DNA of 64,000 bases from JAYWGN01 sp043778255 (GCA_043778255.1 JAYWGN010000022.1:54440-118439); one strand, 5' to 3'. Positions 8,206 through 17,187 are shown, counted from the stretch's first letter. Numbers and translations are program-made. Notes: generated from the letters alone by a model not told the origin.

Positions 8206-8838
8206 TTATTCTTTCATTTTTTTAAGTGTTATAGTTCCATTGCTACAAGCAAAATTACTACTATTATCTTTTGCAGTATAGGCACCTTTTAAATATACAT
8301 TTTTATGTTTGTTTGTAAGTATTAAGGTACAGGTCATTAAGCATGCATTATCGTTATTGTAGCCATTTCTTACTGCTAATAATTTGTCCTCTTTTAGTAT
8401 TATTGTATGTTCGTTTACTGCTACAGTTGTTAGTGTAGCTGTGCCAGCAAATTCTTGGTTGGGCAGTATAGTATTAGTATAACCAACCAAACTATCGTTT
8501 CGTAGAAATATAGTGCATTCAATTTTATATATTTCTCGTTTATTATCATCGTTGCTAAATGTGCCTTGCCACTTACCCATAAAGTTATTAGCTTGTGAAA
8601 AGGCTATAGTGTTGATAAAGCAAAGTAATAAAATGCCAATTACGTAATTATATTTTTTACCGCCACGGCGGATGCTTATGCTGTAGCTATTGGCTACTGA
8701 GTAGCTGCACAATGTTACAAAAGCCCATGGGTTGCGGGATTTCCGAATTTGTCGGAACAAGAGCAGCAAATACCGTGAAACGGTTATAGCGAATAGCCCG
8801 AACTGAAGCTGAATATATTTAATTAGAAGACCGCCCAT
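8206..8838 (-). CDS. Secreted paralogue of the adjacent protein, with a repeat-derived N-terminal extension
   Basis: The credible protein is residues from about 61 on: KKYNYVIGILLLCFINTIAFSQ is a signal peptide and is followed by a domain with NACLMTCTLILT and YLKGAYTAKD, matching the N-terminal domain of the downstream protein. The first 60 residues read through a G+C-richer segment (8660-8838) that looks like an interspersed repeat, not coding sequence. A Gly codon (8659-8661) sits where MKKYNYV would be expected, so the original ATG seems lost. The working start is unresolved; the first in-frame ATG is at 8838. Stop is 8 nt before the next gene. Confidence 0.6.
   Translation of the reverse strand: MGGLLIKYIQLQFGLFAITVSRYLLLLFRQIRKSRNPWAFVTLCSYSVANSYSISIRRGGKKYNYVIGILLLCFINTIAFSQANNFMGKWQGTFSNDDNKREIYKIECTIFLRNDSLVGYTNTILPNQEFAGTATLTTVAVNEHTIILKEDKLLAVRNGYNNDNACLMTCTLILTNKHKNVYLKGAYTAKDNSSNFACSNGTITLKKMKE
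8660..8838. repeat. Interspersed-repeat-like segment with hairpins at the 5' end of a gene
   Basis: The segment is visibly richer in G+C than its surroundings. It contains two compact inverted repeats, CCGCC-AC-GGCGG (8660-8671) and TTCCGA-ATTTG-TCGGAA (8741-8757), and the 14-mer AGCCCGAACTGAAG (8795-8808), which recurs at 30272-30285. Its left border coincides with the apparent beginning of a signal-peptide coding sequence. Confidence 0.5.
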
Positions 8839-8905
8839 AATTGTTATTAAAATATGAGTACAAAATTGCGAAAAAATAATGACTTATGCTCTCACAAAAC
8901 TTTGT

Positions 8906-8913
8906 TAATTTTG
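8906..8913 (+). promoter_or_regulatory. -7 element of thrS that decides its start
   Basis: TAATTTTG matches TAnnTTTG and is followed by GC. It lies downstream of the first in-frame ATG at 8854 and 21 nt upstream of the ATG at 8935, which supports the latter as the true start. Confidence 0.55.
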
Positions 8914-8934
8914 CAGCCTATATTAATTGAAAAT

Positions 8935-10863
8935 ATGATAAATATTACCTTACCCGATGGAGCTATAAAGCAGTACGATGCCGGTGTAACTGCACTTGAT
9001 GTGGCAAAAAGTATAAGCGAAGGCTTGGCTCGTAAAACCTTAGTGGCAAACGTTAATGGTGCAGTGGTTGATATGAATACGGTAATTACAGAAGATGCCA
9101 ATTTTAAATTATACACTTGGGACGATAAGGAAGGCAAACAAACATTTTGGCACTCATCGGCTCACTTAATGGCTGAGGCTATTGAGGCTAATTATGAAGG
9201 TGTTCAATTTTGGGTTGGTCCGGCGGTGGACAATGGCTTTTATTACGATGTGGACTTTGGCGATAAAAAAATAACAGAAGATGACCTTGCAAAAATTGAA
9301 AAAACAATGCAAGAGTTGGCAAAAAAAAATAGTGAATTTGTACGAAAACCAATTACTAAAACCGATGCTGTACAATACTTTACCGATAAAAATGATAAGT
9401 ACAAATTAGACTTATTGCAAAACCTTGAAGATGGTAATATAACCCTATACACCCAAGGCAACTTTACCGACTTATGCCGTGGACCACATATACCCAACAC
9501 TGCACCTATAAAGGCTATTAAGCTTATGAGTATAGCTGGTGCTTATTGGAAAGGCGACGAAAAAAATAAACAACTTACCCGTATATATGGCATTACCTAC
9601 CCTAGCCAAAAAGAATTAGATGCCTACTTACTTATGCTTGAAGAAGCTAAAAAAAGAGACCACCGAAAATTGGGTAAAGAGTTAAGCATATATACCACTA
9701 ACGATGATGTAGGCGGTGGCCTAATACTTTGGATGCCTAACGGTACCGTAATAATAGAGGAACTTGAAAAATTAGCTAAAGAAACTGAAAATGCAGCAGG
9801 TTACAAACGTGTAGTAACACCACATATAGCTAAGGAGAATTTGTATATTACAAGTGGGCATTTGCCCTACTATGCGGATAGTATGTACCCACCAATGGAA
9901 ATGGATGGCGAAAAGTATTACCTAAAGGCAATGAACTGCCCACACCACCACAAAATATTTGATGCTGAGCCCAAAAGTTATAGAGATATGCCCTACCGTA
10001 TAGCAGAGTATGGCACCTGCTACCGTTACGAACAAAGTGGCGAACTATTTGGACTTATGAGGGTACGATGCCTACACATGAACGATGCACACATTTACTG
10101 TACCAAAGCACAATTTGCCGAAGAGTTTAAGGCAGTAAATGAAATGTACATTAAATATTTTAAACTATTTGGTGTAGATAAATATGTAATGCGACTAAGC
10201 TTACATAACCCCGAAAAATTAGGTAAAAAATATGTAAACGAACCTGCACTTTGGCAAGAAACCGAAGAAATGGTAAGGGCAATATTAATAGAAACAAATA
10301 CACCATTTGTAGAGGTGCAGGACGAAGCAGCATTTTACGGCCCTAAAATAGATGTGCAAATATGGAGTGCTATTGGTAGGGAGTTTACTTTAGCTACCAA
10401 TCAGGTGGACTTTGCACAGCCCCGTAGCTTTAACCTTAGCTTTACCAACCAAAATAATGAACCCGAAATACCCCTAATTATACACCGTGCACCGTTAGGA
10501 ACACATGAAAGGTTTATTGGCTTTTTGTTAGAGCATTATGCAGGTAAATTTCCTGCTTGGTTAGCACCTATACAGGTAAAAGTATTACCGATTAGCGACA
10601 AGTTTTTACCGTATTGTAAGCTAGTGCTACAAAAGTTATTAGCCGTAGGAGTACGAGCCGAAATAGATGATAGAAACGAAAAAGTAGGTAAAAAAATACG
10701 TGATACAGAACTATTAAAAGTGCCTTACATGCTTGTAATTGGCGAAAAAGAAATGAATGATAATGCCGTTGCAGTACGTAAACAAGGTATTGGCGATGTG
10801 GGAGTGCAACAAATTGATGAATTTGTTGTAAGTTTACAGCAAGAGATTAGTGAAAGGCGTTAA
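8935..10863 (+). CDS. thrS: Threonyl-tRNA synthetase
   Basis: A 642-residue class II synthetase charging tRNA-Thr. In order: TGS domain (MINITLPDG onward, residues 1-60), editing domain with HSSAHLMAEA and LCRGPHIPNT, catalytic core with MNCPHHHKIF, GTCYRYEQSGELFGLMRVR (motif 2) and HRAPLGTHERFIGFL (motif 3), and the C-terminal anticodon-binding domain. I chose ATG 8935 over the in-frame ATG at 8854: the TGS domain begins exactly there and the promoter-like TAATTTTG lies between the two, while the extra 27 residues resemble nothing. infC follows 145 nt downstream. Confidence 0.95.
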   Translation: MINITLPDGAIKQYDAGVTALDVAKSISEGLARKTLVANVNGAVVDMNTVITEDANFKLYTWDDKEGKQTFWHSSAHLMAEAIEANYEGVQFWVGPAVDNGFYYDVDFGDKKITEDDLAKIEKTMQELAKKNSEFVRKPITKTDAVQYFTDKNDKYKLDLLQNLEDGNITLYTQGNFTDLCRGPHIPNTAPIKAIKLMSIAGAYWKGDEKNKQLTRIYGITYPSQKELDAYLLMLEEAKKRDHRKLGKELSIYTTNDDVGGGLILWMPNGTVIIEELEKLAKETENAAGYKRVVTPHIAKENLYITSGHLPYYADSMYPPMEMDGEKYYLKAMNCPHHHKIFDAEPKSYRDMPYRIAEYGTCYRYEQSGELFGLMRVRCLHMNDAHIYCTKAQFAEEFKAVNEMYIKYFKLFGVDKYVMRLSLHNPEKLGKKYVNEPALWQETEEMVRAILIETNTPFVEVQDEAAFYGPKIDVQIWSAIGREFTLATNQVDFAQPRSFNLSFTNQNNEPEIPLIIHRAPLGTHERFIGFLLEHYAGKFPAWLAPIQVKVLPISDKFLPYCKLVLQKLLAVGVRAEIDDRNEKVGKKIRDTELLKVPYMLVIGEKEMNDNAVAVRKQGIGDVGVQQIDEFVVSLQQEISERR

Positions 10864-11008
10864 AAAAGTAACATTGTGGAAACAACTTTTGTGTTAAAAA
10901 AAGATGAATTCTACAATGAGTAATTACTTAATAATTTTTAAGTATTGATAGAAAAATAAAAAATTACAACTAACAAATAAAAAAATAAAACCAAACATTT
11001 AAACATTA

Positions 11009-11584
11009 ATGGCATTTACACCAAGACCACCAAGAGGTAGATTTCTACCAAAAAAAGAAGCGGAACACCGAATTAATAACTACATACGAGTACAAGAAGT
11101 ACGGCTAGTTGGCGACAACGTAGAAATAGGGGTGTACCCTACAGCAGTTGCTATTAAAATGGCACAGGATCAAGAGATGGATTTGGTAGAAATATCGCCA
11201 AATGCTGTACCACCTGTATGTAAAATAATAGTATATAGTAAGTTTTTGTACGATAAAAAGAAAAAAGAAAAAGAACAAAAAGCAAAGCAAAAAACTAGTG
11301 AGCTTAAAGAAATACGGTTTACACCAGGTACTGATGACCATGACTTTGACTTTAAGAGTAAACATGCCGAAAAATTTTTGGCCGAAGGCAATAAAGTAAA
11401 AGCTTATGTACAATTTAAAGGTAGAGCCATACAGTTTAAAGAACGAGGTGAATTATTACTATTAAAATTTGCAGAAAGGTTAGGCGATGTTGGCGGATTA
11501 GAAGGCTTACCCAAAATGGATGGTAAACGTATGATAGCCATATTTGCACCAAAGGTGAAAAAGAAAGAAAAGAAAGATGAATAA
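11009..11584 (+). CDS. infC: Translation initiation factor IF-3
   Basis: A 191-residue IF-3 that binds the 30S subunit and checks start-codon pairing. N-domain HRINNYIRVQEVRLVG, the basic linker around YDKKKKEKEQKAKQK, and C-domain KEIRFTPGTDDHDFDFKSKHAEKFL are all evident. The start codon is ATG, unlike the AUU used for autoregulation in enterobacteria. Here infC is not joined to rpmI-rplT, which are about 18 kb away. It is followed by a hairpin terminator. Confidence 0.95.
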   Translation: MAFTPRPPRGRFLPKKEAEHRINNYIRVQEVRLVGDNVEIGVYPTAVAIKMAQDQEMDLVEISPNAVPPVCKIIVYSKFLYDKKKKEKEQKAKQKTSELKEIRFTPGTDDHDFDFKSKHAEKFLAEGNKVKAYVQFKGRAIQFKERGELLLLKFAERLGDVGGLEGLPKMDGKRMIAIFAPKVKKKEKKDE

Positions 11585-11618
11585 ATAATACGGTTATAAG
11601 CAAAAATTTATAACACAA

Positions 11619-11648
11619 ATGCTCCAAGAAATTGGGGTATTTTTTTTA
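11619..11648 (+). terminator. Rho-independent terminator after infC
   Basis: CTCCAA-GAAA-TTGGGG forms a stem with a GAAA tetraloop and is followed by a run of eight or more T. Confidence 0.75.
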
Positions 11649-11660
11649 CATTTTTACTAA

Positions 11661-11691
11661 TTTGTAAACCAATTAAAGGTTTGTAACTTTG
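11661..11691 (+). promoter_or_regulatory. Promoter of ileS
   Basis: TTTG (11661-11664), 19 nt, then TAACTTTG (11684-11691): an exact match to the Bacteroidota -33/-7 consensus and spacing. The ATG follows 71 nt later. Confidence 0.7.
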
Positions 11692-11762
11692 CACACATTT
11701 TACATTGAAATAATACAGTTATATAATACGGTACAACCTACCTATAATTACTTTTACTTACT

Positions 11763-14700
11763 ATGAAATATAAAGAATTTTCGCAGCTTAACTTACCAGC
11801 ATTTGAAAAAGAAATATTGGAAAAATGGCAACAAGAACAAACATTTGAAAAAAGTGTAACCAATAGAGAGGGTGCTACTCCATTTGTATTTTACGAAGGG
11901 CCACCAAGTGCCAACGGTATGCCCGGCATACACCACGTTATAAGCCGAACTTTAAAAGATTTGGTGTGTAGGTACAAAACAATGCAGGGCTTTCAGGTAA
12001 AGCGTAAAGGTGGTTGGGATACCCATGGCTTACCAATAGAACTTGGCGTGGAAAAAGAATTAGGTATTACAAAAGAGGATATTGGCAAATCAATATCGGT
12101 GGAGGATTATAATAAAAAATGTAGAGAAGCCGTACTAAGGTTTAAAGATAAATGGGACGAAATAACGCTAAAAATGGGCTATTGGGTTGATTTGAAAAAC
12201 CCTTATATTACCTACGAAAATAATTATATAGAAAGTGTATGGTGGCTATTGAGCAAAATGTACAACCGTGGGTTATTATATGAAAGTGTAAGCATACAAC
12301 CCTACTCACCTGCTGCAGGTACTGGCCTTAGTAGCCACGAGCTAAATATGCCTGGTGCTTACAAAGATGTGAAAGATACAAGTGCAACCGTATTATTTAA
12401 AGTGAGAGATTATAAGCAAATATGGCAAAGCATTGAAACGACTTTCAAAAATTTGATTGTATTAAATACAAATAACGAAAATGAATATGACTATTCACAA
12501 AAAAACATTTCGCCAAAAGAATTAAAAAATAAATTACTAAATACAGTTCGAAAAGAAGTAATAGAAAACAAATCAATAAATGCTACAATAATTATTACAC
12601 GTAAAGGAATATCAGAAGTTAGTCATTTTATAAAAACAGGATATGACGTTATAGCTGTTGAACACCTTGTAACTATAATTGAAAAAAGTACTTTTGTAAT
12701 AAGCCAACAAAATATTAAAAGAGATGATGGAAGTATTTTTAATTATTTACTATGCTATGTACAAATTGGTAACAAATATTTTATTGCAAAAACTGTAATT
12801 AGACAAGCAAAAAATCAATTTGAATTTTACGACCTTTCCTTAACAGAATTAAAAAAAGAACATAAAAAAACCCAATTAGAATACGTTACTCAGCAATCAG
12901 AACCTGATGACATATTCCAACTAGGAAGTAGCAAAGATAACAAACTTTTTGAAATATTTACCTTTCCAAAAGCAATTTTTCAAATATTAGCAAGTAATGT
13001 CGATTATTCAAAATTACATTTTATGGCATGGACAACTACTCCATGGACCTTACCCTCTAACCTTGGTTTAACAGTAGGGCCTAACATTGATTATGCAGTA
13101 TTGTACACTATAAATCCATACACACACCAATACATTTATGTAATTATTGCCGATAAGTTAGTAGCAAAATATTTTAAAAAGGAAAATGAAAATAAAGAAT
13201 TTACTACTTATAAAAATGATGGAAAAAATATTCCTTATCAATATATTATGGTAATAAAGGGCAACGAATTGAGTAATATTAATTACCAACAATTGTTACC
13301 ATGCCAAGCTAATACACCTAATGCTATAAACGAAATAACACCAAAAGCCCAACCCTTTAAAGTAGTACTTGGCGACTTTGTAACTACCGATGATGGTACA
13401 GGTATAGTGCATACATCACCTGCATTTGGTGCCGATGATTACAAAATTGGTAAAAAAAATAACCTTGGTATATTAACCTTGGTGGATAGGCAGGGAAAGT
13501 TTGTAAGTGGTGTAGGCGAATATAGCAACCGCTATGTGAAAGATTATAAAAACGAACCAAATTATGTAGATGTAAATGTAGATATTGCTGTAAAGCTAAA
13601 GCTAGAGGGCAAAGCATTTAAGGTAGAAAAATATGAACATAATTACCCGCATTGTTGGCGTACTGACAAGCCAATATTGTACTACCCGTTAGATGCATGG
13701 TTTATAAAAACCACTGCACTTAAAGATAGGATGGTAGAAAATAATAAACTCATTAATTGGAAACCAGCCAACACAGGTACAGGTAGGTTTGGTAATTGGT
13801 TAGAAAACATACAGGATTGGAACCTAAGCCGTAGCCGATTTTGGGGTACACCATTGCCAATATGGAAAACTGAAGATGGTTTGGAAGAAATTTGCATTGG
13901 TTCCATAGACGAACTCACCAATAAATATGTAGAAGCCGTAAATGTTGGATTGAACAAAGAATCTAAAATCGAAATTCTAAATTCAAAAATACAAGTGGAT
14001 TTGCACAAACCGTTTATTGATGCAATTGTATTAGTATCGCCAACTGGCAAACCAATGTTTCGTGTACCCGACCTTATAGATGTTTGGTTTGATAGTGGAG
14101 CCATGCCTTATGCCCAGCACCATTTTCCGTTTGAAAATAAGGAACTATTTGCCCAAAGTTACCCGGCCGATTTTATAGCCGAAGGTGTAGATCAAACCCG
14201 TGGTTGGTTTTATACTTTACATGCCATAGCGGCTTTGGTAAAAGAAGATATTGAGGAGGAATTACGCCCCCCCACCCCCCAAGGGGGGAGTTTAGAGCCT
14301 TTGAGTTTACATTCAATTGCAGCATTACATAACCAAAACGATGAACATAATAGAAATATAGAAGTTAACAAAGCCTCTCACCCAAATCCCCCGCCTAAGG
14401 CGGGTGAGGGGGCTACAGGCTTAGCCTACAAAACCGTTGTATCTAATGGCTTAGTACTCGATAAAAATGGGGTTAAAATGAGTAAACGATTAGGTAATAT
14501 TGTTGACCCATTTGCCACTATTGAAACCTACGGTGCCGATGCTACAAGGTGGTATTTGGTAACTAATGCTAGCCCATGGGACAACCTAAAGTTTGATAGC
14601 GATGGTATAAAAGAAGTGCAACGAAAGTTTTTTGGTACGCTATACAATACCTACCAATTTTTTGCATTATATGCAAATGTTGATGGCTTTACTTACAACC

Positions 14701-15887
14701 AAGTAGATGTACCTAACCAACAACGACCCGAAATAGACCGATGGATATTGAGTACCTTAAATACACTAATTAATACAGTAACCAATGCTTTAAATGATTA
14801 TGAGCCAACCCTTGCTGGTAGGGCTATTGAGGAGTTTGTGGATAGCCATTTAAGCAATTGGCATGTTCGCCTTAGCCGACGTCGATTTTGGAAACCCTCA
14901 GTTAATGAAGATGGTACTACCACTATGGCAACCGACAAATTGAGTGCCTACCAAACACTTTATATTTGTGTTGAAACTGTTGCTAAATTAATAGCACCAA
15001 TAGCGCCGTTTTTTGCCGACACTATATTTACAAACCTTAATGCAGTAACCAATAAAAATGATGTTGAAAGCATCCACTTAACTGAATACCCAAAGGCTGA
15101 CCCTACTTTAATTGATACTGACTTAGAGCAAAGAATGGCTTTGGCACAAGATGCCTGTTCGTTAATATTATCGCTTCGCAAAAAAGTAATAACCATTAAT
15201 GGAGAAGTAGGTATAAAAGTTAGGCAACCGCTACAAAAGGTAATGATACCAGTATTTAACCCAACTATGCAAACCCAACTGCAAAAAGTTGAAGACCTAA
15301 TAAAAGCAGAAACAAACATTAAAGAAATTGAATATTTAGACCCCAATAATAGTTATATTAACAAAAAAATTAAACCAAATTTTGCTGCCCTTGGCAAAAA
15401 ATTAGGACAAAAAATGAAGTTAGTACCAGAAATATTGAATAAGTTTAGTCAAAATGATATAACTACCCTCGAAAATGAAGGTAAATTTATTATAAATGTG
15501 GATAACCAACCTATTGAATTAGCATTAACCGATGTTGAAATAAGTACAGATGATGTAACAGGTTGGGCTGTAGCATCTAAAGGCTTACTAACCACAGCAT
15601 TAGATATTACAATAACATCCGAATTGCAGCACGAAGGCAATGCAAGAGAGCTAATAAATAGAATACAAAAGATAAGAAAAGATACCAATTTGAACCTTAC
15701 GGACCGTATAATTGTAGAAATTACTGACATTCCAATGCTTACTGCATCGTTCATACAATATAATGACTATATTTGCGGCGAAATTTTAGCCGATAGGCTA
15801 CAAATAACAAAAGATTATAATGTTGGTACTACTGTAGAAATTAATGAAAACCAACTATTTGTGAACGTAAAAGTAAACGATAACTAA
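11763..15887 (+). CDS. ileS: Isoleucyl-tRNA synthetase with two large in-frame insertions
   Basis: A 1374-residue class I synthetase, well over the roughly 1050-1150 usual for this family. Visible: HIGH-equivalent GPPSANGMPGIHH (46-58), GWDTHGLPIE (84-93), editing-domain Thr-rich WTTTPWTLPSN (423-433), DVWFDSG, the KMSKR signature (905-909) and the anticodon domain with a DUF5915-like C-terminus. Insertion 1 (about 217-405) separates the start of the editing domain from the Thr-rich motif and looks like a foreign alpha/beta domain. Insertion 2 (about 834-886) lies just before the KMSKR loop and is encoded by palindromic DNA. Both keep the frame and all catalytic motifs are intact, so the enzyme is probably functional. 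The next gene starts 1 nt after the stop. Confidence 0.95.
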   Translation: MKYKEFSQLNLPAFEKEILEKWQQEQTFEKSVTNREGATPFVFYEGPPSANGMPGIHHVISRTLKDLVCRYKTMQGFQVKRKGGWDTHGLPIELGVEKELGITKEDIGKSISVEDYNKKCREAVLRFKDKWDEITLKMGYWVDLKNPYITYENNYIESVWWLLSKMYNRGLLYESVSIQPYSPAAGTGLSSHELNMPGAYKDVKDTSATVLFKVRDYKQIWQSIETTFKNLIVLNTNNENEYDYSQKNISPKELKNKLLNTVRKEVIENKSINATIIITRKGISEVSHFIKTGYDVIAVEHLVTIIEKSTFVISQQNIKRDDGSIFNYLLCYVQIGNKYFIAKTVIRQAKNQFEFYDLSLTELKKEHKKTQLEYVTQQSEPDDIFQLGSSKDNKLFEIFTFPKAIFQILASNVDYSKLHFMAWTTTPWTLPSNLGLTVGPNIDYAVLYTINPYTHQYIYVIIADKLVAKYFKKENENKEFTTYKNDGKNIPYQYIMVIKGNELSNINYQQLLPCQANTPNAINEITPKAQPFKVVLGDFVTTDDGTGIVHTSPAFGADDYKIGKKNNLGILTLVDRQGKFVSGVGEYSNRYVKDYKNEPNYVDVNVDIAVKLKLEGKAFKVEKYEHNYPHCWRTDKPILYYPLDAWFIKTTALKDRMVENNKLINWKPANTGTGRFGNWLENIQDWNLSRSRFWGTPLPIWKTEDGLEEICIGSIDELTNKYVEAVNVGLNKESKIEILNSKIQVDLHKPFIDAIVLVSPTGKPMFRVPDLIDVWFDSGAMPYAQHHFPFENKELFAQSYPADFIAEGVDQTRGWFYTLHAIAALVKEDIEEELRPPTPQGGSLEPLSLHSIAALHNQNDEHNRNIEVNKASHPNPPPKAGEGATGLAYKTVVSNGLVLDKNGVKMSKRLGNIVDPFATIETYGADATRWYLVTNASPWDNLKFDSDGIKEVQRKFFGTLYNTYQFFALYANVDGFTYNQVDVPNQQRPEIDRWILSTLNTLINTVTNALNDYEPTLAGRAIEEFVDSHLSNWHVRLSRRRFWKPSVNEDGTTTMATDKLSAYQTLYICVETVAKLIAPIAPFFADTIFTNLNAVTNKNDVESIHLTEYPKADPTLIDTDLEQRMALAQDACSLILSLRKKVITINGEVGIKVRQPLQKVMIPVFNPTMQTQLQKVEDLIKAETNIKEIEYLDPNNSYINKKIKPNFAALGKKLGQKMKLVPEILNKFSQNDITTLENEGKFIINVDNQPIELALTDVEISTDDVTGWAVASKGLLTTALDITITSELQHEGNARELINRIQKIRKDTNLNLTDRIIVEITDIPMLTASFIQYNDYICGEILADRLQITKDYNVGTTVEINENQLFVNVKVNDN
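12411..12980 (+). other. Domain insertion in ileS (residues about 217-405)
   Basis: The segment between VRD (about residue 216) and SKLHFMAWTTTPWTLP has no counterpart of this size in ordinary IleRS. It is more AT-rich than the flanking ileS sequence. Its core (about residues 270-362: SINATIIITRKGISEV, then LLCYVQIGNKYFIAKTVIRQ, then FEFYDLSLTEL) resembles the alpha/beta layout of LPD3/PBECR-type domains found in phage and mobile-element polyvalent proteins. That assignment is by eye and only moderately secure; exact borders are uncertain by about 10 residues. Confidence 0.65.
14262..14420 (+). repeat. Palindromic element inserted in frame in ileS
   Basis: Two strong inverted repeats lie inside the gene: CCCCCC-AA-GGGGGG (14275-14288) and CCCGCC-TAA-GGCGGG (14390-14404), joined by about 100 nt of ordinary sequence. 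The encoded residues (about 834-886, Pro/Gly-rich at both ends) have no equivalent in typical IleRS, where about ten residues join the two flanks. The layout recalls intragenic palindromic elements such as those of Rickettsia. Confidence 0.75.
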
Positions 15888-15888
15888 T

Positions 15889-17046
15889 ATGGCAGCAAAA
15901 AAACCGATAAAAAAAGTTGCAAAACCAGTGGCGAAAGCACCAGTGAAAGTAATACAAAAAGCAGCAGCTAAACCAGTAGTGGCCAAAAAAGCAGCAACTA
16001 AACCTGCACCAAAGCCTGCTGCAAAACAACCAACAAAACCAACACCAGTTGCCAAAAAACCAGTTGCTAAAGTGGTAGCCAAAGCGCCAATTAAAAAAGT
16101 AATTGCAAAAGTAGTAGCTAAGCCTACACCTAAAGCACCAGCAAAAGCTGCAAAACCAATAGCAAAGCCACAACCCAAAAAAGTTGTAGTAGTAGCAAAA
16201 AAAGCTGCCCCTATTGCAAAAAGTGTACCCACACCAACCAAAAAAATAGTAGAAGCTATAAAAAAAGCAGTACCTGCTAAAAAAGCAGCACCTACTAAGA
16301 ATGCTGTAATGCCAGCCAAGGCTGTAATACAAGCCAAAACTGCAAAACCAGCCAAAGCTGCAAAGCCTCCCAAAGCAGTAAAGCCACCCAAACCTCCTAA
16401 AAAAGAAAAGGTAAAAAAGCCAGTAAAGCCAGCCCCGCCAGTATTAAGTGCTAAAGAAATAGCAAAGCAAAAAGCCATAGCTAGAGAAGCCCTAGAAAAA
16501 GAATTAAGTAAAAAAATGCCCGAACCACCACCGCCACCAATACACAAACGAAAAGTAGAAGATAAAAATAAAAAGCCAATTGTAATACCAAAAGTAGCTG
16601 CAAAAACATCGAAGCCGTTTCAGCCCGAATTTACAAGGTCCATATTGGATACCCCAATGCATAAAGAAACTGGCCCATTAATAAGATATAGCGATAATGA
16701 CCTAAATGAATTTAGAGAAATAATTAGTAGAAAATTAGACTCAGCAAAACGTGAATTATCGTACTTACAGGGCTTAATAACACGTAAAGATGAATTAGGC
16801 GGCACCAACGACGACAACCACTACATGACAATGGAAGATGGTAGTATGAGTATGGAAAGAGAACAACTTAGCCAAATGGCTAGTAGGCAAATTACCTACA
16901 TTGACCACCTCGAAAAAGCAGTAATGCGAATAGAAAATAAAACTTATGGTATATGCCGTGTTACAGGCAAATTAATAGACAAAGCAAGGCTTAAAGCTGT
17001 ACCACATGCCACACTAAGTATTGAAGCAAAAATGAAACAACGTTAA
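15889..17046 (+). CDS. DksA/TraR-like protein with long Lys-Ala-Pro tail
   Basis: A 385-residue protein. Residues 1-190 are an extremely basic low-complexity tail of AKP/KKxAxK/PPK repeats like histone H1 C-terminal tails; residues about 245-385 are a DksA/TraR-like module with a coiled-coil (SDNDLNEFREIISRKLDSAKRE...) and the segment KTYGICRVTGKLI...RLKAVPHATLS. Only one Cys of the usual four-Cys zinc site remains, as in other Bacteroidota members. A role in RNA polymerase binding is family inference; the tail should bind nucleic acid. It begins 1 nt after ileS and is followed by a hairpin. Confidence 0.8.
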   Translation: MAAKKPIKKVAKPVAKAPVKVIQKAAAKPVVAKKAATKPAPKPAAKQPTKPTPVAKKPVAKVVAKAPIKKVIAKVVAKPTPKAPAKAAKPIAKPQPKKVVVVAKKAAPIAKSVPTPTKKIVEAIKKAVPAKKAAPTKNAVMPAKAVIQAKTAKPAKAAKPPKAVKPPKPPKKEKVKKPVKPAPPVLSAKEIAKQKAIAREALEKELSKKMPEPPPPPIHKRKVEDKNKKPIVIPKVAAKTSKPFQPEFTRSILDTPMHKETGPLIRYSDNDLNEFREIISRKLDSAKRELSYLQGLITRKDELGGTNDDNHYMTMEDGSMSMEREQLSQMASRQITYIDHLEKAVMRIENKTYGICRVTGKLIDKARLKAVPHATLSIEAKMKQR

Positions 17047-17077
17047 TATAAATTTTTTTTATACTAAAAAAAACACC

Positions 17078-17102
17078 AAAAGCCACTGTAATAGTGGCTT
17101 TT
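17078..17102. terminator. Hairpin terminator after the DksA-like gene
   Basis: AAAAGCCACT-GTAAT-AGTGGCTTTT is a perfect 10-bp stem. The T run is short, so termination efficiency is uncertain. Confidence 0.65.
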
Positions 17103-17187
17103 GTAATATGGCACTACTAAGTACAAAACTAAACTACATTGAGTATACGTTTATAAGGTTTAATGTTTTTAAATAATTAAACCTTTT

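Noticed and set aside
8854..8934. 27-residue N-terminal extension of ThrS
   Set aside because: A promoter-like TAATTTTG lies downstream of that ATG and the TGS domain begins exactly at ATG 8935.
15841..16547. Two long minus-strand frames opposite the Lys-Ala-Pro-rich protein
   Set aside because: Open only because the repeats on the coding strand contain no stops in the complementary frames; products are Phe/Ala/Gly- or Cys/Tyr-rich nonsense.
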